A DNA stretch of 64,000 bases from Armatimonadota bacterium (GCA_023511535.1 JAIMBK010000006.1:1-64000); one strand, 5' to 3'. Shown: positions 34,123 through 43,605, counted from the first letter of the stretch. Notes: generated from the sequence alone by a model not told the origin. Program-made: numbers and translations.

Positions 34123-35970
34123 ATGTGTGGAATAACGGGCTGGATAGATTGGGAGGTAGACCTCACCAAAGCGCGCACCGTTCTGGAGGAAATGGCGCAA
34201 ACCCTGTCCTGCCGGGGGCCGGACGACAGCGGCTTTTGGCTTTCGCCGCGGGCGGCCCTGGCGCACCGCCGCCTGGTGGTCATCGATCCAAAGGGCGGGA
34301 GTCAACCGATGGTTCGCCGGCGAGGAGAAAGGGAATACGTAATTACCTACAACGGCGAACTTTATAATACTTCTGAGCTGCGGCGGGAGCTGGCGGCCAG
34401 GGGGCATAAATTTTTCGGTCATTCCGATACGGAAGTTTTGCTTAACGCTTATATCGAATGGGGGACGGATTGCGTCGAGCGCCTCAACGGCATTTTTGCC
34501 TTCGCCGTCTGGAGTGCAGGCGACCAGCGGCTTTTTTTAGCCCGCGACCGGTTGGGGGTCAAGCCCCTCTTTTATGCTCAACGGGGAAGCGCTTTTCTTT
34601 TCGGTTCCGAGCCGAAATCCCTGCTGGTCCACCCGGCCGTCCCGGCGGAGGTGGACGCCGTTGGCCTGGCCGAAATTTTTCTGATTGGCCCGGCCCGCAC
34701 GCCCGGTCAGGGAATTTTTCGCGGCCTGCAGGAACTTAAGCCGGGGCACTGGCTGGTTTACGACCGCCGGGGGGTGCAAATTTGCCAGTACTGGTCCCTG
34801 GAAAGCAAGCCACATTCAGACGACCTGCCGGCTACCGCCGGGAAGATTCGCCAGTTGCTGGAAGACGTCGTGAAAAGGCAACTGGTTTCCGACGTTCCCC
34901 TGTGCACTTTACTCTCCGGCGGCCTGGATTCCAGCGCCATCACCGCCTTTGCCGCCCGTGAGCTGGTGCGGGCTGGCGGCGGGCCGCTGGTCACTTACTC
35001 CGTGGACTACGTGGACAACAATCGCCATTTCCGGCCGAACTGCTTTCAACCCAGTGCCGATGCGCCGTGGGCACCGAAAATCGCTTCTTTCTTCGGGACC
35101 CGCCACCGCGCCGTTTTCCTCGACACGCCCGAACTGGTCGATGCGCTGCCGGTCGCCCTGCGGGCGCGCGATTTTCCGGGAATGGTTGATATCGACGCCT
35201 CCCTTTATCTCTTTTCCCGGGCGGTGAAAAGAGGGGCCACCGTGGCCCTGGCGGGGGAGTGCGCCGACGAAATATTCGGCGGCTATCCCTGGTGCCGGGA
35301 CTGGGAAGCCAGCCCAAACGGGACCTTTCCGTGGCTGCGGCTAATCCGCGAACGGACGCGTCTGCTCTCGCCGGAGCTTCTTTCGTACGTCCATCCGGAA
35401 GAATATCTTGCCGACCGTTACCGGGAAGCCCTGGCGGAAGTTCCCCTTCTTCCGGGTGAAAGCAAATTTGAAGCGCGCATGCGGCAGATTCTTTACCTGA
35501 ACATCACCCGCTGGATGCCCGTCCTGCTTGACCGGATGGACCGGATGAGCATGGCCGCGGGCCTGGAGGTGCGGGTGCCGTTTTGCGACCACCGGCTGGT
35601 CGAATACGCCTGGAATATTCCCTGGGCGATGAAAAATTGCGACGGCCGGGAAAAGGGAATTTTGCGCCGGGCGCTGGCCGGGGTGCTGCCGGCGGATTTA
35701 CTGGCGCGGCGCAAAAGCCCGTACCCGAAAACGCACAACCCCACCTACCGGGAAGCGGTGCGCACCTGGCTCCGGCGTATCCTGGCTGACCCTGCCGCCC
35801 CCTTGCGCCGGCTGGTCAATGCCGGTTTTGTGCACGAACTCCTCCAGAGCGACGCCATTGCCTTCGACCCGGCCTGGTTCGGGCAACTGATGGGGGGCGC
35901 CCAGCTTTTCGCCTATCTGGTCCAGATCGACCTCTGGCTGCGGGAATACCGGGTGCGGCTTCGGCTTTAG
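34123..35970 (+). CDS. asnB: asparagine synthetase, glutamine-hydrolysing
   Basis: A 615-residue enzyme converting aspartate plus glutamine and ATP to asparagine. The N-terminal Cys2 (MCGITGWID) is the class II glutaminase nucleophile after Met removal; NGELYNTSELRREL and HSDTEVLL follow. The synthetase domain has the pyrophosphate loop LLSGGLDSS near residue 265 and GECADEIFGGYPW near 375. ATG 34123 has GGAGGGAG upstream. It diverges from amtB, and both leaders carry ANTAR elements, so one signal could set ammonium uptake and asparagine formation. Confidence 0.93.
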   Translation: MCGITGWIDWEVDLTKARTVLEEMAQTLSCRGPDDSGFWLSPRAALAHRRLVVIDPKGGSQPMVRRRGEREYVITYNGELYNTSELRRELAARGHKFFGHSDTEVLLNAYIEWGTDCVERLNGIFAFAVWSAGDQRLFLARDRLGVKPLFYAQRGSAFLFGSEPKSLLVHPAVPAEVDAVGLAEIFLIGPARTPGQGIFRGLQELKPGHWLVYDRRGVQICQYWSLESKPHSDDLPATAGKIRQLLEDVVKRQLVSDVPLCTLLSGGLDSSAITAFAARELVRAGGGPLVTYSVDYVDNNRHFRPNCFQPSADAPWAPKIASFFGTRHRAVFLDTPELVDALPVALRARDFPGMVDIDASLYLFSRAVKRGATVALAGECADEIFGGYPWCRDWEASPNGTFPWLRLIRERTRLLSPELLSYVHPEEYLADRYREALAEVPLLPGESKFEARMRQILYLNITRWMPVLLDRMDRMSMAAGLEVRVPFCDHRLVEYAWNIPWAMKNCDGREKGILRRALAGVLPADLLARRKSPYPKTHNPTYREAVRTWLRRILADPAAPLRRLVNAGFVHELLQSDAIAFDPAWFGQLMGGAQLFAYLVQIDLWLREYRVRLRL

Positions 35971-36112
35971 GAGGGCGTCCGTCCGGTTGGTCAAGAATAT
36001 TAAACTAATGACAACATCACTTGTAATTATCTGAAGGGGGCGGGACCTTTACTTTTTTTCGAAAATGATGTATTGATGTATTACAAATAAAAAATTTTTG
36101 GAGGATGGAAAA

Positions 36113-38689
36113 ATGCCCGGCAAACCCGAGTTGCTGGCTCCGGCGGGGAGCTGGGAGGCGCTGGTGGCAGCGGTGCAGAACGGCGCCGACGCGGTCTACC
36201 TGGGGGGCCGCTCGTTTAACGCCCGGCAGTCGGCAGCGAATTTTGACGACGCGGAGCTGGCCCGGGCCATCGAATACGCCCACGTGCGCGGCGTGAAGGT
36301 TTACGTGACAGTGAATACGCTGGTGGCGGAGGAAGAGCTGGAACAGGCCGCCCGGTTTCTTTTTTTTCTCGCCCGCGCCGACGCCGACGCGGCCATTTTG
36401 CAGGATCTGGGGCTGGCCGCGCTGGCCCGGGAGGTGGTTCCGGAGCTGCCCCTGCACGCCAGCACCCAGATGACCGTGCATAACTCCCCGGCGGTGGCGA
36501 ACTTACGCCGGCTGGGTTTCCAGCGGGTCATCCTGGCCCGCGAATTACACCTGGCGGAAGTGCAAAGAATCAAGGAAGAGACGGGGGCCGGGGTAGAGGT
36601 GTTTATCCACGGCGCGTTGTGCGTCTGCTATTCCGGGCAGTGCCTGTTCTCCAGCCTGGTGGGCGGGCGCAGCGGCAACCGCGGGCGTTGCGCGCAGCCC
36701 TGCCGGCTGCCGTATACCCTGGTCGACGGGCACGGCCGGCCGTTGGCCGATCCCGGCCAGGTGGGCGAGTACCTTTTAAGCCCGCGCGATTTGAACGTCA
36801 GCCGGCACCTTCCCGCCCTCATCCAGGCGGGCGTCGACGCTTTTAAAATTGAGGGCCGCCTGAAGAGACCGGAGTACGTGGCGACGGTGGTGCGCATTTA
36901 CCGGCAGTTGCTTGACCGGGCCGCCGCCCTGGGGCCGGAGAAATTTTTTGTTGCGCCGGAGGAGGCGAAGGATCTGGCGCAAATTTTTAACCGGGAGTTT
37001 ACCGCCGGCTACCTTTTCGGGCAGCAGGGCAAATTGCTGATGAGTTATAAGCGCCCGAACAACCGGGGAGTCTTTTTGGGCCGGGTGCGCTGCCGGGAGA
37101 ACGGCTGGCTGCAGATCACTCTGGAGGACGGCTTAAACGTCGGCGACGGTCTGGAGGTTTGGGTTACCGAGGGCGGCCGGGACGGTTTTGAGGTCGGGGA
37201 AATTTTCGTGGATGGGAAAAAAGTCCCGTCCGCCCGGCCGGGGCAGACGGTCCGGCTGGCGTACCGGGGTCCGGCCCGCCCGGGGGACCGGGTCTTTAAA
37301 ACCCACGACAGAGAACTGATCGAGCGGGCCAGAGCCACCTTTACCTCCCCCCGGGAAATCCGGAAAGTACCGGTATACTTTTCTGTGCAGGCAAAAGCGG
37401 GAAAGCCGCTGGTTATTTCCGTCCGGGATGAGGAGGGCAACGCGGGTGAGGGAAAGACCCTTTCCCCGGGCGAGCCCGCCCTAAAAGCACCGTTGTCCGC
37501 TGAATTTCTTGAACAGCAGTTGGACCGCCTGGGAAACACCCCCTTTACGCTGGCCGGGTTGGATTGCCGCCTGGAAGGGGCGGTGATTTACCCGGTGAGC
37601 GAAATCAACGCCGCCAGGCGGCAGGCGATCAGATCTTTGGCCAAAGCCAGAGCGCGGGCCGCCCACAGAGCAGGGGCGCCCTCGCCGGAAGTTTTTGAGC
37701 AGCGGCTGGCACTGGCCTTAAAGAACGGAAAGCGGTATCTTGCCGGGGACGGCCGGTCCGGAGATGATGATCAGTTTCCTTCCGGAGAATTTTCCCCCGC
37801 CGGGCTTCCTTTGCTGGCTGTTTTTGCCGGCGACCTGGCCTCCGTGCGGGCGGCGGCGGACGCCGGGGCCGACCAGATCTACTTTGGCGGCGACGCTTTC
37901 CGTTTTCCGCCGGCCGGCCGGGAGGATTTGCACGCGGGGTTCCGCTACTGCCGGGAGCACGGAGTGAAATTTATTTTCGCCACGCCGCGGATTATCAAAG
38001 ACGGGGAGTTGCCGGCGATTTACGAACTCTGCCGGGAAGTTGCCGGGTGGCCGGCGGACGGGATCCTGGTGGGCAACCTGGGTTTGCTGGAGCTGGTTAG
38101 AGAACTGAAAATCCCCTTTTCCACGGATTTTGCCTTCAATGTATGGAACAGCTGGACGGGCCGCTATCTGCACGCGGCGGGCGCGGCGCAGGTGGCTCTT
38201 TCCCCGGAGTTGACGAGGAAGCAAATCCGGGAGGTGGCCGGCTGCGCGAAAGTACCCGCGGAAGTCCTGGTGCACGGCGGCGTGGAATTAATGGTTTCCG
38301 AATACTGCGCGCCCGGGAGCGTCCTGGGGGGCCTGACCCCGGAAAAGAAATGCCCGCGGCCCTGCCGGGAGCACAAATGCTACCTGCGGGACCGCCGCGG
38401 CGTTCTTTTCCCCGTTGAAGTCGACCGGTTCTGCCGGATGCACATCTTTAACTCCCGGGAGCTTTGCCTGCTAGACGAGCTGCGGGCGGTAATGGAGACC
38501 GGGGCAAGCGTTCTCCGGATCGACGCCCGCCGGCACGGGCCGGATTACGTTTCCAAAGTAACCCGTGCCTATCGGCAGGCCCTGGAGCGGGGCGGAAAAG
38601 GTCCGGGGAAAGAGGTAATCCTCTCTTTAATTCCGGGTGGAATCACTACCGGGCACTTTTTCCGGAAAATTCGGGGGACACCATACTAA
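36113..38689 (+). CDS. U32-family peptidase / RlhA-like protein with C-terminal DUF3656 part
   Basis: An 858-residue protein. The N-terminal third is a U32 barrel (ELLAPAGSWEALVAAVQNGADAVYLGG), with the cysteine set CVCYSGQCLFSS, RCAQPC and others that hold an iron-sulfur cluster in this family. A second U32-like half begins near residue 560 (PLLAVFAGDLASVRAAADAGADQIYFGG) and has its own cysteines (CPRPCREHKC). Homologs hydroxylate rRNA (RlhA) or tRNA. The start is ATG 36113 with GGAGG. The final codons (Gly-Thr-Pro-Tyr-stop) are supplied by the inverted repeat of the adjacent IS200-like element, so the native end was replaced. Confidence 0.85.
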   Translation: MPGKPELLAPAGSWEALVAAVQNGADAVYLGGRSFNARQSAANFDDAELARAIEYAHVRGVKVYVTVNTLVAEEELEQAARFLFFLARADADAAILQDLGLAALAREVVPELPLHASTQMTVHNSPAVANLRRLGFQRVILARELHLAEVQRIKEETGAGVEVFIHGALCVCYSGQCLFSSLVGGRSGNRGRCAQPCRLPYTLVDGHGRPLADPGQVGEYLLSPRDLNVSRHLPALIQAGVDAFKIEGRLKRPEYVATVVRIYRQLLDRAAALGPEKFFVAPEEAKDLAQIFNREFTAGYLFGQQGKLLMSYKRPNNRGVFLGRVRCRENGWLQITLEDGLNVGDGLEVWVTEGGRDGFEVGEIFVDGKKVPSARPGQTVRLAYRGPARPGDRVFKTHDRELIERARATFTSPREIRKVPVYFSVQAKAGKPLVISVRDEEGNAGEGKTLSPGEPALKAPLSAEFLEQQLDRLGNTPFTLAGLDCRLEGAVIYPVSEINAARRQAIRSLAKARARAAHRAGAPSPEVFEQRLALALKNGKRYLAGDGRSGDDDQFPSGEFSPAGLPLLAVFAGDLASVRAAADAGADQIYFGGDAFRFPPAGREDLHAGFRYCREHGVKFIFATPRIIKDGELPAIYELCREVAGWPADGILVGNLGLLELVRELKIPFSTDFAFNVWNSWTGRYLHAAGAAQVALSPELTRKQIREVAGCAKVPAEVLVHGGVELMVSEYCAPGSVLGGLTPEKKCPRPCREHKCYLRDRRGVLFPVEVDRFCRMHIFNSRELCLLDELRAVMETGASVLRIDARRHGPDYVSKVTRAYRQALERGGKGPGKEVILSLIPGGITTGHFFRKIRGTPY

Positions 38690-39432
38690 AATTTTTGTCC
38701 TTGAGAACTATGCTCATAGTATAGTATGATAAAGGCATGGCCAGGATAGCGCGAGTAGTGGCGCCTGGTGTGCCCCACCACGTTACCCAGCGGGGCAACC
38801 GGCGGCAGCAAACATTTTTTTGCGAAGAGGACTACAGAGCATATCTGCACCTGATGGCGGAATGGTGTTCCAGGTGGAAGGTAGAGGTTTGGGCGTATTG
38901 CCTGATGCCGAACCACGTACATCTCATCGCTGTGCCACCGTCAAAAGAGGCTTTGACCAGGGCGATTGCCGAAGCTCATCGCCGCTACACCTGCCGGGTG
39001 AACTTACGGGAGGGCTGGACGGGACACTTGTGGCAGGGTCGCTTTTCTTCATTTCCGCTGGCTGAGGCTCACCTGTATACCGCGGCACGCTATATAGAGC
39101 TTAATCCCGTGCGTGCCGGATTGGTAAAAGAGCCCTGGCAGTATCCCTGGAGCAGTGCCGCGGCGCACCTTGCGGGGCGTGACGACCGGCTGGTGCGGGT
39201 CGGGCCGTTATTGGAGATGTTCGGAGACTGGCGGGAATATCTTACCCGGGACATCCCTGAAGAGGACGTTCAAGCATTGCGACGTCACGAGAGGACGGGG
39301 CGGCCACTTGGCGACGAAGCTTTTCTTGCCGGTCTTGAAGAAGCACTGGGACGGGCTTTGCGGCCGCGCAAAAGCGGACCAAAAGGGCCCCGGCGGAAGG
39401 AAGTGAACAGATAATTGAGTATGGTGTCCCCC
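38673..39432 (+). mobile_element. IS200-like / RAYT element with 15-bp inverted ends
   Basis: GGGGGACACCATACT (38673-38687) and its exact inverse AGTATGGTGTCCCCC (39418-39432) flank a Y1 transposase gene. A small palindrome (ACTATG/CATAGT, about 38708-38721) lies near the left end. This layout matches REP-associated tyrosine transposase (RAYT) cassettes. The element sits exactly between the U32 gene and mutS2 and changes both of their ends. Confidence 0.85.
38737..39414 (+). CDS. REP-associated tyrosine transposase (Y1, IS200-like)
   Basis: A 225-residue single-strand DNA transposase. GVPHHVTQRGNRRQQTFF near the N-terminus and the HUH motif MPNHVHLI near residue 60 are diagnostic; the nucleophile Tyr is likely in AARYIELNPVRAGLV near residue 115. 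The C-terminal 60 residues are basic. All motifs are present, so the enzyme may be active. It is transcribed in the same direction as its neighbours and could drive mutS2. Confidence 0.9.
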   Translation: MARIARVVAPGVPHHVTQRGNRRQQTFFCEEDYRAYLHLMAEWCSRWKVEVWAYCLMPNHVHLIAVPPSKEALTRAIAEAHRRYTCRVNLREGWTGHLWQGRFSSFPLAEAHLYTAARYIELNPVRAGLVKEPWQYPWSSAAAHLAGRDDRLVRVGPLLEMFGDWREYLTRDIPEEDVQALRRHERTGRPLGDEAFLAGLEEALGRALRPRKSGPKGPRRKEVNR

Positions 39433-41801
39433 TGATTTCACAAGATTTAAAACGCCTGGAGTACGATAAAATTTTAAACCGCCTGGCATCCTTTTGTGTT
39501 TCCGCGGCGGGGCGGGAACTTGCCCTGGCGCTGCGGCCGCTGACCGAACGGGAACCGATTTTGCGCGCTCAGGCCGAGACTACCGAAGGCAGGGAGCTGT
39601 TGCGCCTGGAGCCGCTGGCCGATCCGGGCGGCTGGCCGGACGTTCGGCGGGAAATATTCAGGGCGCAGCAGGGGGGCACGCTCGCGCCGGGGGAGCTTTT
39701 TGCCGTCGGCCAGGCTCTGGAGGCTTGCCAACGTTATAAAAAGTTTTTTATGGAGCGGCGCGAACGCTACCCCCTTTTGGGAGAGATTGGCTCCGCCATC
39801 GGCAATTTCGCAACTTTAGAGAAAAATATTTTCGCGGCCATTCTCCCCGGACCGGAAGTTTCCGACCACGCTTCGCCCGCGCTGGCCGGGATCAGGCGCC
39901 GGCTGGCCGGGCGGCAGCAGGAGATCAAGGAGCGGCTGGAGCACCTGATCCGGTCGCCGGGCATCCGGAAATACCTGCAGGAACCGCTGGTAACGATGCG
40001 GGAGGGGCGCTGCGTGATTCCCGTCAGGCAGGAGTTCCGCGCCCAGGTACCGGGGATCGTTCACGATCAGTCGGCCAGCGGGGCGACCATTTTCATTGAA
40101 CCGATGGCCGTGGTGGAAGCCAACAACGAAATCCGCCGGCTGCAGGCGGCGGAAAGGCAGGAGATCGAGAAAATTCTGGCCGCCCTTTCGGCCCAGGTGG
40201 CCGCCGCGGCGGAAGAACTCGCCGTTTCCCTGAACCGCCTCGGCCGGATCGATTTTATTCTGGCCAAAGCCCGCTACAGCCAGGCGCTGGACGCACAGGA
40301 GCCGGAGATTACTCCCGGCCGGCCCTTTTTCCATTTTAAGGGGGCCCGCCACCCTTTGCTTACCGGCGGCGTGGTGCCCATCGACGTGCGTTTGGGGGAG
40401 GATTTCGATACCCTGATCATTACCGGGCCGAACACCGGCGGGAAAACCGTCGCCCTGAAAACGGCGGGCCTGCTGGTCCTGATGGCCCAATCCGGCCTGC
40501 ACGTTCCCGCCGCCGGCGCCCGGCTGGGTGTTTTTGGGCGCGTGTTTTCCGATATCGGCGACGAACAGAGCATTGAGCAGAGCCTGAGCACTTTTTCCGC
40601 GCACATGAAGAACATTGTGCAGATCTTAGCAGAGGCCGATGCGGGGAGCCTGGTTCTTTTAGATGAACTGGGCGCCGGCACCGATCCCGTCGAGGGGGCG
40701 GCCCTGGCCCGGGCCATTTTGGAAAGGCTGCAGGGTAAAGGCGCGAAGACCATCGCCACCACCCACTACAGCGAGTTGAAAGAGTTTGCCCACGGCCGGC
40801 AGGGAATGGAGAACGCCTGCGTGGAATTTGACGCTGTTAGCTTTAAGCCCACCTACCGCCTGTTGACGGGCCGGCCCGGCGGCAGCCAGGCTTTTGCCAT
40901 CGCTCTGCGCCTCGGGGTGGATGCGGCGCTGATCGCCCGGGCCAGGGAATTTTTAAGCAAAGAACAGGCCGCCCTGGCGGATTTGCTCCCGGAGCTGGAG
41001 CGCGACCGGCAACTGGCCGCCCGGGACAGGGAAGAAGCCGGCCGTTTGAAAGAGGAAGCCCGGCAGCTAAAAGAGCGCTACCTGGAGATGGAAAAAGATC
41101 TCACGGCGCGCCGGCAGGAAATCATCAAGAAGGCCGCTCAAGAAGCCCGGTACCTGGTGCGGCAGGCCCGGCGGGAAGTGGAGGAAATTGTCCGGGAAAT
41201 GCGCGCGCGGGCAAACGAAGAAGCGCAGGCCGAAAGGGAGAAAGCAATTCTGGAGGCCAGGCGGAAAATCCGGCACGCTGCGGAGAAGATTCCTGATCCG
41301 GAGTTCCCGGCGGAAAAAGGGGAGGGTGAGGTTCCTGCGGAGGTCAGGGCCGGCCAGGAAGTATACCTTCCCGGGTTTAACCAGACCGGCTGGGTGGTAG
41401 CGCCGGCCGGAGACGGCCAGGCCCAGGTGCAGGTAGGGGCGATCAAACTCACCCTGCCCCTCCGGGAAATGCGCATTATTCGCCGGGAACCGGCGGCGGC
41501 CGGGAGACCCGGCGAAAAGCCCGCCGGCGCCGGCCTGGCGGCGGCCAGGGCCAGGGACATCTCCGTCAACCTGGATTTGCGCGGCCGGCGGGCCGGCGAA
41601 GCCCTGCTGGAGGTGGAGAAGTACCTGGACGACGCCGTCCTGGCCGGGCTCCCCCGGGTCTACCTGATTCACGGCAAAGGGACGGGCGCCCTGCGCGCGG
41701 CCATCCAGGAGCAGCTGAAAACCGACCGGCGGGTGAAGTCCTTCCGTCTGGGCGAACCCGGCGAAGGCGGCGCCGGGGTGACAGTGGTGGAACTGGCGTA
41801 A
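39432..41801 (+). CDS. mutS2: MutS2 family endonuclease / ribosome rescue ATPase; start displaced by the mobile element
   Basis: About 789 residues in frame. ATPase domain with GPNTGGKTVALKTAG near residue 335 and DELGAGTDPVEGAAL near 410, a long coiled coil (about 520-635), a KOW-like strand region and a C-terminal Smr domain (LDLRGRRAGEALLEVEKYL ... HGKGTGALR). It acts in DNA recombination control and splitting of collided ribosomes. The family N-terminus (LKRLEYDKILNRLASF) is in frame from about 39447, but no ATG, GTG or TTG precedes it; the first ATG, 39561, would cut about 40 conserved residues. CTG 39432 or ATT 39414 (AAGGAAG ten bases upstream) may serve. Confidence 0.82.
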   Translation: MISQDLKRLEYDKILNRLASFCVSAAGRELALALRPLTEREPILRAQAETTEGRELLRLEPLADPGGWPDVRREIFRAQQGGTLAPGELFAVGQALEACQRYKKFFMERRERYPLLGEIGSAIGNFATLEKNIFAAILPGPEVSDHASPALAGIRRRLAGRQQEIKERLEHLIRSPGIRKYLQEPLVTMREGRCVIPVRQEFRAQVPGIVHDQSASGATIFIEPMAVVEANNEIRRLQAAERQEIEKILAALSAQVAAAAEELAVSLNRLGRIDFILAKARYSQALDAQEPEITPGRPFFHFKGARHPLLTGGVVPIDVRLGEDFDTLIITGPNTGGKTVALKTAGLLVLMAQSGLHVPAAGARLGVFGRVFSDIGDEQSIEQSLSTFSAHMKNIVQILAEADAGSLVLLDELGAGTDPVEGAALARAILERLQGKGAKTIATTHYSELKEFAHGRQGMENACVEFDAVSFKPTYRLLTGRPGGSQAFAIALRLGVDAALIARAREFLSKEQAALADLLPELERDRQLAARDREEAGRLKEEARQLKERYLEMEKDLTARRQEIIKKAAQEARYLVRQARREVEEIVREMRARANEEAQAEREKAILEARRKIRHAAEKIPDPEFPAEKGEGEVPAEVRAGQEVYLPGFNQTGWVVAPAGDGQAQVQVGAIKLTLPLREMRIIRREPAAAGRPGEKPAGAGLAAARARDISVNLDLRGRRAGEALLEVEKYLDDAVLAGLPRVYLIHGKGTGALRAAIQEQLKTDRRVKSFRLGEPGEGGAGVTVVELA

Positions 41802-41847
41802 AATATAAGGGGAGTTCCCCATGAAAACGTTCGTTCCCTCCATTTAA

Positions 41848-41902
41848 AGAAAGAAAGAAAATAAAGGCACAGAGGCAAAAAGGTACAGAGATACAGAGGC
41901 TG
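41848..41902 (+). repeat. GGCACAAA-type octamer repeat tract
   Basis: Units AAGGCACA, GAGGCAAA, AAGGTACA, GAGATACA and GAGGC follow each other after mutS2, another member of the dispersed octamer family. Confidence 0.65.
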
Positions 41903-41925
41903 TTTTAGAACGTCCGGGCAGGTAA

Positions 41926-41953
41926 TTGACATCTGCTTGCGATAAGGTATAAG
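41926..41953 (+). promoter_or_regulatory. sigma-A promoter of the orphan AMP-binding C-domain gene
   Basis: TTGACA (41926-41931), 16 bases, TATAAG (41948-41953), about 40 bases before ATG 41995. Confidence 0.75.
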
Positions 41954-41994
41954 ATAAGGTAAAAAGTCCGGTTGAGGAAAGGGGAGCCGGGGGA

Positions 41995-42294
41995 ATGGGC
42001 GAAGTAAACATCAGCCTGGAAGACGTAATTAAAGTGCGGGAACTGGAGAGGGCGCTCAATGAGTTTCCCGGAGTGGAAGCATGTGCCGTTTTAATTGAAG
42101 AGTTGCCCGGCGGCGAAAAAGAATTGATCGCCTTTGTCCAATTGGACGAGAAATGCACCGTGGAAAAAGAAGCGCTTCGTGCCCAAATGACCAAAAAAAT
42201 AGATGTGTCCATGAGGGTTAAATTTTGCGAACTTCCCAAAACCCCAACGGGAAAGATAGCCCGTCACCTGCTGAAAGCGGCGGGCGACCGGTAG
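41995..42294 (+). CDS. free-standing C-terminal domain of an adenylate-forming enzyme
   Basis: A 99-residue protein matching only the small C-terminal lid domain of acyl-CoA synthetases. It begins with RELERALNEFPGVEACAVLIEE, equivalent to the post-hinge helix, and ends with PKTPTGKIARHLL, the conserved catalytic-lysine motif. No large N-terminal domain lies on either side. It has its own promoter and GGGGGA-type site, so it looks like a real small gene, not a fragment. The role could be to complement a truncated ligase or act as a decoy for lysine acetylation (AcuA-type enzymes modify this motif). Function unknown. Confidence 0.7.
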   Translation: MGEVNISLEDVIKVRELERALNEFPGVEACAVLIEELPGGEKELIAFVQLDEKCTVEKEALRAQMTKKIDVSMRVKFCELPKTPTGKIARHLLKAAGDR

Positions 42295-42396
42295 CGCTCA
42301 CCTCTGCGCCTTGGCACCTTGGCGCCTTTTGTTCCGGCAAAAACAGGGCGTTCCCTGGACGCCTGAACAAACGCATTGGAAGAATGTGAATGTTTT

Positions 42397-43533
42397 ATGT
42401 CCATCGGTTTATACATCCACGTTCCCTTTTGCCTGAAAAAATGTAATTATTGCGATTTTATTTCTTATCCGTACAACGAAAAAGACGCGGATGCTTACCT
42501 GAACGCCTTAATAAAAGAAATGGAACTGGTCAGCGCATCCCTTCCCCCCGAAGCAAAGGAAGTGGAAACGATCTACCTGGGGGGCGGGACGCCCACCTGT
42601 TTGCCGGCGCCAGCCCTGGCCGCGATCCTGGGAAGCTGCCGGCGATGCTTTTTTGTTCTGCCGGGGGCGGAAATAACGGTGGAGGCCAACCCCGGCACGG
42701 TGGACGGGGTAAAGCTCGCCGCGCTCCGGGAGGCGGGCGTAAACCGGTTGAGCCTTGGCGTGCAGGCCGTTCAGGAGCGGCTGCTCAAATTTTTAGGCCG
42801 GATGCATACTTTTGAGCAGGCCCGGGAAGCTGTGCGGATGGCCCGGGAAGCCGGGTTTGCCAATCTAAATCTCGATTTAATTTTTGGCATTCCCGGCCAG
42901 ACGCCGGCGGATTGGGAGGAATGTTTAAAACGGATTCTGGACCTCCGGCCCAGCCACGTTTCCACTTACGGTTTGCAGCTGGAAGAAGGCACCCCTTTAT
43001 GGCGGGACGTGCAGGCCGGAAAGGTGGCTCCCGTTGACGAAGAAGCCGAACTGGCCATGTTTGAGCTGGCGATCGAAATCTTAACCGCGGCCGGCCTGAT
43101 CCATTACGAAATTTCCAATTTTGCCGTACCGGCCGGCCGGTGCCGGCACAACTTGCGCTACTGGCGCAACCTCCCCTACCTGGGCCTCGGCCCGGCGGCC
43201 CATTCTTTTTCCGGTTCCTGCCGGTTCAGCAACGAAACTTCTTTAGAAAAATACGTTGTCCGCCTGAAGGCGGGAGAATTGCCGGTTGCCGGACGGGAAA
43301 AACTAACCAGGCAAACCTTGCTGGCGGAAACTGTTTTTTTAGGGTTGCGCCTGCGGGAGGGCCTTGATTTAAAAGCTTTTGCCGACCGCTTCGGGCAGGC
43401 CGTCGAAGAGGTTTACCGCGTTGAGCTGGACCGTTTGCTGAAATTAAATTTGATTGAAATAAAAAACAATTTCTTACGCCTTACCCCCCGGGGTCTGCCG
43501 GTGGCTAACCAGGTGTTTGCCAGCTTTGTCTAG
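42397..43533 (+). CDS. hemW: radical SAM heme chaperone HemW
   Basis: A 378-residue relative of oxygen-independent coproporphyrinogen oxidase (HemN). The SAM cluster motif is CLKKCNYCDF near residue 13; IYLGGGTPTCL, NRLSLGVQAVQERLL and LIFGIPGQTPADWE are family landmarks. HemW proteins bind heme and pass it to client enzymes rather than make porphyrin, and they stand upstream of hrcA-dnaK in many Firmicutes, as here. The start is taken at ATG 42397; the in-frame TTG at 42376 has no clear ribosome binding site. Confidence 0.9.
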   Translation: MSIGLYIHVPFCLKKCNYCDFISYPYNEKDADAYLNALIKEMELVSASLPPEAKEVETIYLGGGTPTCLPAPALAAILGSCRRCFFVLPGAEITVEANPGTVDGVKLAALREAGVNRLSLGVQAVQERLLKFLGRMHTFEQAREAVRMAREAGFANLNLDLIFGIPGQTPADWEECLKRILDLRPSHVSTYGLQLEEGTPLWRDVQAGKVAPVDEEAELAMFELAIEILTAAGLIHYEISNFAVPAGRCRHNLRYWRNLPYLGLGPAAHSFSGSCRFSNETSLEKYVVRLKAGELPVAGREKLTRQTLLAETVFLGLRLREGLDLKAFADRFGQAVEEVYRVELDRLLKLNLIEIKNNFLRLTPRGLPVANQVFASFV

Positions 43534-43536
43534 ACC

Positions 43537-43565
43537 TTGACAAATACCCGCGGGAGTGCTATGTT
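43537..43565 (+). promoter_or_regulatory. heat-shock operon promoter
   Basis: TTGACA (43537-43542), 17 bases, TATGTT (43560-43565), immediately before the CIRCE operator. Confidence 0.75.
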
Positions 43566-43578
43566 TTAACTTAGGGGT

Positions 43579-43605
43579 TTAGCACTCAATGAAGTAGAGT
43601 GCTAA
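43579..43605 (+). promoter_or_regulatory. CIRCE operator (HrcA binding site)
   Basis: A perfect TTAGCACTC (43579-43587) - nine bases - GAGTGCTAA (43597-43605). HrcA bound here represses the whole hrcA-chaperonin-grpE-dnaK-dnaJ operon at normal temperature. It overlaps the start of the transcript, 20 bases before the hrcA start codon. Confidence 0.97.

Noticed and set aside
38690-38736. Small RNA gene between the U32 gene and the transposase
   Set aside because: The palindrome there is explained as the subterminal hairpin of the IS200-like element.
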